NCBI GenBank assembly: GCA_030605805.1
Contig: JAUWHQ010000007.1
Span: 1-9,830, forward strand
DNA: 9,830 nt
Direction: 5' to 3'
Source: Methanosarcinales archaeon
Lineage (GTDB): Archaea; Halobacteriota; Methanosarcinia; Methanosarcinales; Methanogasteraceae
Positions 1 through 5,290 of the stretch are shown here, in pieces (positions within the stretch are counted from its first letter, which is position 1; every line of letters begins with the position of its first letter). Both the position numbers and the translations under genes were made by a program. The notes under the pieces are model-generated. The model was not told the origin of the DNA, did no database searches, and worked only from the letters and a program-made list of their open reading frames with translations.

Positions 1-314
1 GATCCTGTGTATCACAGCAAGGATATGCGTATAGAGACTCATACTGTGATGGTTGTTCTTGGATATCTCCTGATATCGATATTCGGGCAATTCTCGGACG
101 GCGGGAGATTAAGTATTCCTTTGGTGGGTTGAAGGAGACGATAAAGTCTGGGAACGTCGTGGAGGGCTTCTATGAACATGAGCGGCTGATGGATCGGTTG
201 TATATCTGGAGACCGATCAAGCCTGAGCGTGATCTGGAGGCGATATTCAGGGAATTGAGGATCAAGGTGCCGATATTTGATGCAAAGGCGGTTGTACCTA
301 CAAATAACAGTTAG
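1..314 (+). pseudogene. Transposase-like gene remnant, 3' end, frameshifted
   Basis: Frame 1 is open from the window edge to a TGA at 130-132 and reads DPVYHSKDMRIETHTVMVV followed by a hydrophobic stretch. This resembles the late part of IS4/IS1634-type DDE transposases, where a 'P(I/V)YH.kd.RI..H' segment precedes a hydrophobic helix. The protein-like signal then continues in frame 3 (about 105-314) as a charged C-terminus containing GGLKETIKSGNVVEG and ending at TAG 312-314. Frame 3 has no stop upstream either, so the switch point is set by sequence character, at about 95-115 near a GGCGGG run. I read this as one coding region broken by a -1 shift (or +2), meaning either a decayed element or a sequencing error. 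The family call comes from remembered motif resemblance only. The 5' part lies outside the window and no terminal repeat can be confirmed. Confidence 0.45.
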
Positions 315-443
315 GCGGGTGCGGTGTCGGTGGGTGTCGATTTTGGGGATTCTTTGGCTGGAATTTTGTTAAGGTTGGGTTAAATGTGTGGATAGGGGTC
401 GTTTTCTCGTTATTTTACAGTGGTTGAGGGCTCCGGTCGGTCG

Positions 444-458
444 CATATATTCTTATAT
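444..458 (+). promoter_or_regulatory. Candidate TATA promoter for leuCD
   Basis: An AT-rich CATATATTCTTATAT element lies 25-39 bases before the ATG at 483. In archaea the TATA box sits about 26 bases before the transcription start, so transcription should begin near 474-482, giving a very short or absent leader. This places the alternative GTG start at 420 upstream of the promoter. Confidence 0.5.
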
Positions 459-482
459 CAGGGCACCACCAACAAAAGAGTC

Positions 483-1736
483 ATGGGAATGACCATCGCT
501 GAAAAGATCCTCGCAACACATGCCAACCGGAACAGTGTATCGCCGAAGGAGATCGTGGATGCACGAATCGACTACGTCATGGTGAACGATGTGACCGGGC
601 TTCCTGCGTTCGAGGTCTTCGAGGAGTTCGGGACCACGCCGATTCGCGAGAAGACTGTTTTGATCCAGGACCACTATGTGCCGAACAAGGATGTGGCGTC
701 AGCCGAGCAGGCAAAGTCGATGCGTGAGTTCGCCAGAAAATACGCAATCAGAAAACATTTCGATGTCGGACGGAGCGGCGTCTGCCACCAGATCATGATC
801 GAACACGGTTTTGCAGCGCCGGGCAGGCTGATCGTCGGCGCAGACTCGCATACATGCAGCTATGGTGCGCTCGGCGCACTCTCGACAGGAATCGGGTCAT
901 CGGAAGCCGCATCCGTGATGGCAACAGGAGAACTGTGGTTCCGGGTTCCTGAAAGCCAGAAGTTCACCGTTGACGGCGAATTGGGAAAGTATGTGATGGG
1001 AAAGGACATCATTCTACATATTATTGGGGATATTGGGGTTTCAGGATCGCTTTACAGGTCGATGGAGTTCTATGGCTCTGCGATCGTTTCGCTATCATTG
1101 TCCGACCGGATCACCATCTCGAACATGGCGATCGAGGCTGGCGCCAAATGCGGTATCATCCCGCCTGACGAGAAGGTCTTCGATCATCTCAAAGACCGCG
1201 TTATCGGCGAGTATTCTCCGGTCTACGCTGACAAAGACGCCGAATACGAGGATATCTTTGAGTACGATGCCGCGGAGATGGTGCCGATGGTCGCAAAGCC
1301 GCATCTTCCTGAGAACGTGATTCCAGCCTCCGAAATCGATGTGGAGATCGATCAGGCATATCTCGGCTCGTGCACCAACGGCAGAATCGAGGACCTGCGC
1401 TCTGCAGCGGCGGTACTTGCAGGCAAAAAAGTGCATCCGTTCGTCAGGATGATCGTGGTTCCGGCAAGCAGGAGCGTCTTTCTGGAGGCTCTTTCCGAGG
1501 GCTTGATCAAGGTGTTCATGGACGCAGATGCCTACGTCGCAGGACCGACATGCGGCGCATGCCTCGGCGGTTACATGGGCGTCCTTGCAGAGGGCGAGCG
1601 GTGCGTCAGCAGCACGAACCGCAACTTCATTGGCAGGATGGGGCACAAGGATTCGGAGGTCTATCTTGCAAACCCGGCAGTGGTTGCGGCAAGCGCGATA
1701 ACAGGGCGGATAACCGATCCGGAGGATCTTAGTTGA
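483..1736 (+). CDS. leuC: 3-isopropylmalate dehydratase / homoaconitase-type large subunit
   Basis: This is the 417-residue catalytic large subunit of a [4Fe-4S] hydro-lyase of the aconitase superfamily. Such enzymes isomerise 2-isopropylmalate to 3-isopropylmalate (leucine pathway) or act on homocitrate-type substrates (homoaconitase, used by methanogens for coenzyme B). Visible hallmarks are the start MGMTIAEKIL, the GADSHTCSYGALG block, and the three cluster cysteines: C297 in GSCTNGR, and C357 and C360 in GPTCGACLGG. Length matches the archaeal two-subunit family (about 418-428). The reading frame extends upstream to GTG 420, but those 21 residues are not family-like and the TATA element lies inside that stretch, so ATG 483 is chosen (ATG 489 is also possible). 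No strong ribosome binding site precedes it, consistent with a short leader. The small subunit follows 28 bases after the stop. The family is certain; leucine versus homoaconitase substrate is not resolved. Confidence 0.93.
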   Translation: MGMTIAEKILATHANRNSVSPKEIVDARIDYVMVNDVTGLPAFEVFEEFGTTPIREKTVLIQDHYVPNKDVASAEQAKSMREFARKYAIRKHFDVGRSGVCHQIMIEHGFAAPGRLIVGADSHTCSYGALGALSTGIGSSEAASVMATGELWFRVPESQKFTVDGELGKYVMGKDIILHIIGDIGVSGSLYRSMEFYGSAIVSLSLSDRITISNMAIEAGAKCGIIPPDEKVFDHLKDRVIGEYSPVYADKDAEYEDIFEYDAAEMVPMVAKPHLPENVIPASEIDVEIDQAYLGSCTNGRIEDLRSAAAVLAGKKVHPFVRMIVVPASRSVFLEALSEGLIKVFMDADAYVAGPTCGACLGGYMGVLAEGERCVSSTNRNFIGRMGHKDSEVYLANPAVVAASAITGRITDPEDLS

Positions 1737-1755
1737 GTTAGTTGAGTTAGTTGAG
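1729..1755 (+). repeat. Three perfect tandem copies of TTAGTTGAG
   Basis: The 9-base unit TTAGTTGAG occurs at 1729-1737, 1738-1746 and 1747-1755. It starts in the last codons of leuC and fills most of the leuC-leuD gap. In the leuC frame each unit supplies a TGA (1734-1736, 1743-1745, 1752-1754), giving three stops in a row. The last GAG joins the following GTGG to form the leuD ribosome binding site. Copy-number change would alter the intercistronic distance without altering either protein. Confidence 0.9.
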
Positions 1756-1759
1756 GTGG
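1753..1759 (+). promoter_or_regulatory. Ribosome binding site of leuD
   Basis: TGAGGTGG ends five bases before ATG 1765 and matches the anti-Shine-Dalgarno end of archaeal 16S rRNA. It overlaps the alternative GTG start at 1756, which argues that translation starts at 1765. Confidence 0.7.
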
Positions 1760-1764
1760 CAATC

Positions 1765-2253
1765 ATGAAAAAGTACATCGAAGGCAGAGTGTGGCGATTT
1801 TCTGATAACGTGGACACCGACCAGATCATTCCGGCGAAATATCTTGTGACCGGCGACAGACGCGAACTTGCAAAGCATGCATTCGAGAATGTGAGACCCG
1901 AGTTCGCAGAAGATGTCCGGGAAGGCGATATCATTGTTGGCGGGAAGAATTTTGGCAGCGGATCCTCAAGAGAACATGCACCCCGGGCTCTTCTTGGCGC
2001 AGGGATCGCGTGCGTGATCGCACCGAGTTTCGCACGGATCTTTTACCGAAACAGCATCAATATCGGACTCCCGCTCGTTGAGTGTGATCTCGATGCAGGG
2101 GATGGCGATGTTCTTGTGGTTAATTTCGAGAATGGGAGGATCGTGAATATGAATACCAAGAGTGCGTACACCTTTCCGCCGCTGCCTGATTTCCTGATGA
2201 AACTGCTCGATGTCGGACTTATTGAGAATACGAAGAGGAAACTAAAAAGGTAG
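1765..2253 (+). CDS. leuD: 3-isopropylmalate dehydratase / homoaconitase-type small subunit
   Basis: This 162-residue swivelling-domain subunit pairs with the upstream large subunit to complete the active site. It shows the archaeal LeuD pattern: KGRVW-like start (YIEGRVWRF), NVDTDQIIPAKYLVT, GGKNFGSGSSREHAP carrying the substrate-contacting serine/arginine loop, and SFARIFYRNSINIGLPLVEC. Length fits the family (about 160-170). ATG 1765 is preferred over GTG 1756 because the ribosome binding site overlaps the latter. The substrate loop reads YLVT. From memory, characterised methanogen homoaconitases have YLRT and isopropylmalate isomerases YLVY, so this one shares a residue with each; the GGKNFG.GSSREHAP block looks more like isopropylmalate isomerase. 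It is co-transcribed with leuC and converges with the alanine dehydrogenase gene. Confidence 0.92.
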   Translation: MKKYIEGRVWRFSDNVDTDQIIPAKYLVTGDRRELAKHAFENVRPEFAEDVREGDIIVGGKNFGSGSSREHAPRALLGAGIACVIAPSFARIFYRNSINIGLPLVECDLDAGDGDVLVVNFENGRIVNMNTKSAYTFPPLPDFLMKLLDVGLIENTKRKLKR

Positions 2254-2388
2254 ATGAACTGGGTAATAGGGTCATCCTGATCGTCTTTTCAATCTTTGGC
2301 ATGAAAATGACTTAACCTCGTCGTATCTGCTTGCAGCAAGCGCACTTGCCAGCGAACACGCCACGATCCAAAATCCGGATCGAAGAGA
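2254..2388. other. Convergent intergenic spacer with weak terminator candidates
   Basis: This spacer separates two convergent genes, so both transcripts should end here. On the plus strand a T-rich stretch at 2281-2298 (CGTCTTTTCAATCTTT) could end leuCD transcription in the archaeal manner. Two small hairpins are visible: GCTTG/CAAGC at 2329-2341 with a 3-base loop, and CGATCC/GGATCG at 2364-2382 with a 7-base loop. Neither is followed by a strong T run, so their role is uncertain. No gene is seen. Confidence 0.3.
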
Positions 2389-3360
2389 TCAGAACAGCTT
2401 CAGATGCGTCCCGATCCCCCTCTCGACCGCCTGCTGATAGACATGGTTTGCCGTCGAAACGTCCTGTATGGCAAGCCCTGTCGAGTCAAAGACCGTAACC
2501 TCAATATCACTGGTCCTTCCCGGCTTTATTCCTGCGACGACCTCGCCAAGCGTGCCATAGATGTCATCGACTGTTATTACGCCTTCTTCGAGCGGAACGT
2601 TGATCTCGCCGGAATGAGTCGCCTGCGCATGATCATCGATCACGATTCTGGACCGTTTGAGTATCATCGGATCAAGCTCCTCCTTGCCTGTTGCATCCGC
2701 GCCGATGGCGCTTACGTGCGTGCCCCCCCGCACCCAGTCGTCAGCCACGATCGGCTCTCTCACAGGTGTTGTTGTGACCAGTATGTCACAGTCACACACG
2801 TCCCTGATGCTCTCTGCAATCACGATGTCGCACCCGAGTCTCTTCATATCCTCTCTGAACCGGTTGCAGGTCGCAACGGAGCGGCTGATGACCTTAACGG
2901 TCTCAATTTCACGGACGAGAGAGATCGCCTGCAACTGGGTCCTTGCCTGCCGCCCAGCGCCGATCATACCGACGACTGTTGCATCGCGTCGTGCAAGATG
3001 ATCCGCAGCCACACCCCCTGCAGCCCCGGTCCGCACATCTGTGAGGTATGTGCCATCCATCACAGCAAGAGGAGCACCGGTCTCAATCGAGTTCAGCACG
3101 ACAACCGCCATCACAGTGGGTAGCCCTTTTGCCGGGTTATCTGGATGCACATTGACGATCTTCACACCCGCAATGCCCCCGCGCTCAAGATACGCGGGCA
3201 TGGTGCGCAGATCCCCAGTTGGGAAGTATAGGTACGACTTTGCAGGCATCTGCACCCTCTCCATGCCATGCTCCCTGAACGCATCCTCAACCACGCCAAG
3301 CGCACTTCGCATGTCCAGCAGTTCACTCACGTCGTCTTCGGTCAGATACAGTAGCTCCAT
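2389..3360 (-). CDS. Alanine dehydrogenase, ornithine cyclodeaminase/mu-crystallin family
   Basis: This 323-residue NAD(P)-dependent enzyme closely follows the archaeal alanine dehydrogenase type (Archaeoglobus fulgidus AF1665), which interconverts alanine and pyruvate plus ammonia; the fold is shared with ornithine cyclodeaminase. Supporting motifs, numbered from the chosen start, are the substrate-binding lysine K67 in GVKIVNVHPDNP, the KGLPTVMA and TDVRTGAAGG blocks (R110), the Rossmann motif GAGRQA at about 134-139, TTTPVREPIV, the acidic residue D222 in IGADATGKEEL, and the C-terminal FDSTGLAIQDV. An upstream ATG at 3369 adds three residues (MTH). The start at 3360 is preferred because it matches the family N-terminus as I recall it and fits a leaderless transcript from the TATA element at 3386-3397. 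The exact substrate could be another amino or imino acid. Confidence 0.85.
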   Translation of the reverse strand: MELLYLTEDDVSELLDMRSALGVVEDAFREHGMERVQMPAKSYLYFPTGDLRTMPAYLERGGIAGVKIVNVHPDNPAKGLPTVMAVVVLNSIETGAPLAVMDGTYLTDVRTGAAGGVAADHLARRDATVVGMIGAGRQARTQLQAISLVREIETVKVISRSVATCNRFREDMKRLGCDIVIAESIRDVCDCDILVTTTPVREPIVADDWVRGGTHVSAIGADATGKEELDPMILKRSRIVIDDHAQATHSGEINVPLEEGVITVDDIYGTLGEVVAGIKPGRTSDIEVTVFDSTGLAIQDVSTANHVYQQAVERGIGTHLKLF

Positions 3361-3385
3361 GTGGGTCATTGTTGCGGCGGAAGAT

Positions 3386-3397
3386 GATAATTATTCC
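3386..3397 (-). promoter_or_regulatory. Candidate TATA promoter for the alanine dehydrogenase gene
   Basis: On the minus strand GGAATAATTATC is centred about 26 bases before position 3365, predicting a transcript beginning almost at the start codon. No Shine-Dalgarno sequence precedes either ATG (3369 or 3360), which agrees with leaderless translation. A second AT-rich candidate, GGATAAAATCTT, lies at 3401-3412. Confidence 0.35.
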
Positions 3398-3482
3398 GTT
3401 AAGATTTTATCCGGTGTTTTCGTCCGACCCGAAATCTCAACAGGATGGAGTACACGAAAAACCAGGGGTTGCGCCAGCCAAA

Positions 3483-4223
3483 TTATTCCATCGCAACCGG
3501 ATAGTCCGGCACAGGCGAGAAGACCGCTGATCCAACGTGCACAACGATCCCATCTTTTGTGATATTATATGGTTTGATTTCGCGGGAGTGCTCCATACGT
3601 CTCATCTTCGAGACCTCGATTATCGTGGTTGTGGCATGGAGGTCACCGGCTCTCACCTGCCGGAGCGAGATCACGCCGTCTGATATATACTCAACCAAAC
3701 CATATTTTGAACTGTACGGATCATTTTTGTCGGTTTCAGACGTGAATAAAGCGGTTATTCCACTTTCCTTCACCATCTGTGCAAAATTAAACAGATGGTT
3801 ACGTCGCTCTGTATCGGTATCGAGTATCATCTCATACAGTGTTATAGGGTCAACCGCCAGTCTTTCAGCATTAAACGTTCTGAAAAGGTCTGGCAGTTCG
3901 TGTTCTATCCGTTCGATCGTTGATTTGATGTTCAGTGCGCTTAATTTAATCAGAATTAATTTTCCATCTTCGATATATTGTTTAAAGCCCCATCCAAACA
4001 TCTCAGCAGTTTCAACAAGTTCTTCCTCGTCCTCTTCCAAACTCATATAAATACAATTGCTGCCGTTTGAGAGCCCGGCATGAGTAAACTGAAGCGCGAG
4101 CGTCGTTTTTCCGGTTCCAAACGAGCCAAGCGCGGTCACGATATGTCCTTCCGGTATACCGCCATTCAACATCAGATCCAGCCCGGTGATGCCAGTGTTC
4201 AACAGTTTTACATTACCCTCCAC
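3483..4223 (-). CDS. KaiC-like RecA-superfamily ATPase, intact ATP site
   Basis: This 246-residue single-domain member of the KaiC/RAD55/GvpD group has the opening pattern TGITGLDLMLNGGIPEGHIV, Walker A GSFGTGKTT at 33-41, the paired catalytic-type glutamates E63-E64 in YMSLEED, and a Walker B strand ending in D125 (RLAVDPITLYE), where the more usual DS is DP. These support ATP binding and probably hydrolysis. The start is GTG 4223, which overlaps the end of the upstream KaiC-like gene by 11 bases, so the two are very likely co-transcribed and translationally coupled; no better start is seen. No transmembrane segment is apparent, so it should be cytoplasmic. In archaella a related protein, ArlH, docks on the motor ATPase ArlI; the divergently transcribed pilus operon next door suggests a similar partnership, but this is inference. 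Confidence 0.85.
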   Translation of the reverse strand: MEGNVKLLNTGITGLDLMLNGGIPEGHIVTALGSFGTGKTTLALQFTHAGLSNGSNCIYMSLEEDEEELVETAEMFGWGFKQYIEDGKLILIKLSALNIKSTIERIEHELPDLFRTFNAERLAVDPITLYEMILDTDTERRNHLFNFAQMVKESGITALFTSETDKNDPYSSKYGLVEYISDGVISLRQVRAGDLHATTTIIEVSKMRRMEHSREIKPYNITKDGIVVHVGSAVFSPVPDYPVAME

Positions 4224-5034
4224 AGACTCTCTTTACGTTTGATACCTCAAAACCTTTTTGGACGCTGATCTGTGTCTCGAAGTTGACGATACTGTCCTGA
4301 TCCAGCAGCGGCAGAACCCCCCTGAACTTTTTTATATGCATGAAACGCTGCCGCCTTGTTGCGCCGAGTTTGCCCCACTCAAAGACGAGCACCCCGTCCG
4401 CGCATTCAGCGAGTTCTTCCTGCTTGTTCCTGTCGATTATACCATCTCCCAGTATTGCATATACTATGCCGTTCCACCTCTTCGAGATTCTCTGTAGTCC
4501 GCGCAGGAACATGACCAGATCCTTCCATTTGAGATTCTCCAGGCAATACTGGGCAAGCGCGGTGAGCGAGTCGATGATGACGATGCTGTCCCTGGCATTT
4601 TCATCGAGATACTTGATCAGCGTTTCGATGAGGTTTGCATCTCCGTTCCATTTCAAGGAATCGAGTGAGATCTCCTTTCCTGTTGTCCATGACAATGGAA
4701 CGGACGATCTGGCAAAATATGCACCCGAAAAGTCCTTAAACTCCATACAAGTTCTCAATGTGTCATAGTACTCGGGGAAAGAGAGTGCCAGTTCGTTCAG
4801 AACATCCTCCCTGGATTTTGTAAATGAGATGTAGCAGATTTTGTCTGGTGCGGCAGATCCGTTTGATAACAACCGTGCAGCAGACGTGTACACAAATTCA
4901 GCATCGCCTGCCCCCAACTCGCCAAGCAGCAAGACCAGTGAGCCTGCCGGAAAGCCGCCATCGATCATGGTATCAAGTGAATCAATCCCGGATGGGATTT
5001 TTTTAGGTGTTGTGGACGTATTCGATATCACCAT
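4213..5034 (-). CDS. KaiC-like protein with degenerate ATP site (predicted pseudo-ATPase)
   Basis: This 273-residue protein has the RecA/KaiC fold signature SGIDSLDTMIDGGFPAGSLVLLLGE. The Walker A loop reads GELGAGDAE at 38-46: the canonical lysine is D44 and the following Thr/Ser is A45. The usual catalytic glutamate pair after the next strand is replaced (YISFTKSRED at 68-77). The Walker B-like strand SIVIIDSLTAL with D155 is kept. It therefore looks folded and conserved but unable to hydrolyse ATP in the standard way. ATG 5034 is chosen because GGAGGG lies four bases upstream and a TATA box lies further upstream; the frame extends to 5118, but that would pass through the promoter. It is the first gene of a two-gene operon, its stop overlapping the start of the intact paralogue. 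A heteromeric partner or regulator of that paralogue is likely but unproven. Confidence 0.8.
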   Translation of the reverse strand: MVISNTSTTPKKIPSGIDSLDTMIDGGFPAGSLVLLLGELGAGDAEFVYTSAARLLSNGSAAPDKICYISFTKSREDVLNELALSFPEYYDTLRTCMEFKDFSGAYFARSSVPLSWTTGKEISLDSLKWNGDANLIETLIKYLDENARDSIVIIDSLTALAQYCLENLKWKDLVMFLRGLQRISKRWNGIVYAILGDGIIDRNKQEELAECADGVLVFEWGKLGATRRQRFMHIKKFRGVLPLLDQDSIVNFETQISVQKGFEVSNVKRVCGG

Positions 5035-5038
5035 GGTT

Positions 5039-5044
5039 CCCTCC
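5039..5044 (-). promoter_or_regulatory. Strong ribosome binding site for the KaiC-like pair
   Basis: GGAGGG on the minus strand ends four bases before ATG 5034, deciding this start over the upstream in-frame ATG at 5118. Confidence 0.7.
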
Positions 5045-5074
5045 TTTATCGTATATATTAGATGTTTACCGCAT

Positions 5075-5085
5075 AACATATAAAG
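5075..5085 (-). promoter_or_regulatory. Candidate TATA promoter for the KaiC-like operon
   Basis: CTTTATATGTT on the minus strand is centred near 5081, predicting transcription from about 5055 and a leader of about 20 bases that includes the GGAGGG site. A second AT-rich element, CTAATATATAC (5051-5061), sits too close to the start codon to serve as well. Confidence 0.5.
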
Positions 5086-5145
5086 TTGTTGGTTTATCTC
5101 TAATTCCCATGAAATCATAGCAAATTACTATAACCATTCCGGCTG

Positions 5146-5182
5146 GTGGGGACTCAGGTGTCCCACGCACACACCTCCTGAG
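5146..5182. repeat. Overlapping inverted repeats in the divergent promoter region
   Basis: GTGGGGAC (5146-5153) pairs with GTCCCAC (5160-5166) with one bulged G. The overlapping CTCAGGTGT (5153-5161) pairs with ACACCTCCTGAG (5171-5182) with a 3-base bulge. The two pairings share bases, so they exclude each other if formed in single-stranded nucleic acid. Placed between the two divergent TATA boxes, they could instead be operator half-sites for a DNA-binding regulator. Confidence 0.35.
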
Positions 5183-5189
5183 AAGAGAA

Positions 5190-5200
5190 ACACATATATG
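5190..5200 (+). promoter_or_regulatory. Candidate TATA promoter for the pilus operon
   Basis: ACACATATATG is centred near 5195, predicting transcription from about 5222 and a leader of about 69 bases. A second candidate, TTTAGTATAATG (5218-5228), would give a shorter leader starting near 5250. Confidence 0.45.
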
Positions 5201-5221
5201 CTGCCGCATCAAATGATTTAG

Positions 5222-5277
5222 TATAATGCCCAATCGATAGTCCACTATCTGGCTTATGTGGCTACCCGGGCATCATA
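5222..5277 (+). ncRNA. Possible structured leader of the pilus operon mRNA
   Basis: TATAATGCCC at 5222-5231 is the reverse complement of GGGCATCATA at 5268-5277 except for one position, giving a 10-base stem with one mismatch. Inside it GATAG/CTATC (5236-5240 and 5245-5249) forms a perfect hairpin with a TCCA loop. The closing arm directly abuts the ribosome binding site of the ATPase gene, and the opening arm begins where the TATA box at 5190-5200 predicts the transcript to start. A cis-acting RNA is plausible; I do not recognise a known riboswitch class. Confidence 0.35.
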
Positions 5278-5284
5278 GGGGTGG
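5278..5284 (+). promoter_or_regulatory. Ribosome binding site of the secretion ATPase gene
   Basis: GGGGTGGG lies six bases before GTG 5291 and is the only plausible ribosome binding site here. It supports the GTG start. Confidence 0.5.
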
Positions 5285-5290
5285 GAAAAC

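Noticed and set aside
315..443. Possible small gene or element end between the transposase remnant and leuC promoter
   Set aside because: No open frame with a ribosome binding site and no convincing inverted repeat was seen; only G/T-rich sequence.
1095..1934. 279-codon open frame on the minus strand across leuC and leuD
   Set aside because: It lies antisense to two strongly conserved enzyme genes, spans their junction, and its translation is Cys/His/Arg-rich without any family-like motif; it is a codon-bias shadow.
2404..3123. 239-codon open frame on the plus strand inside the alanine dehydrogenase gene
   Set aside because: It is antisense to a clearly conserved enzyme with all key motifs; the translation has no recognisable domain and no ribosome binding site.
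3559..4050. 163-codon open frame antisense to the intact KaiC-like gene
   Set aside because: Ser-rich translation typical of an antisense shadow; the opposite strand carries Walker A and B motifs.
5222..5290. Possible tRNA or known riboswitch before the ATPase gene
   Set aside because: The stems do not fit a cloverleaf (no T-arm or acceptor geometry) and no conserved riboswitch core such as the fluoride or SAM type could be recognised; kept only as an unclassified leader structure.
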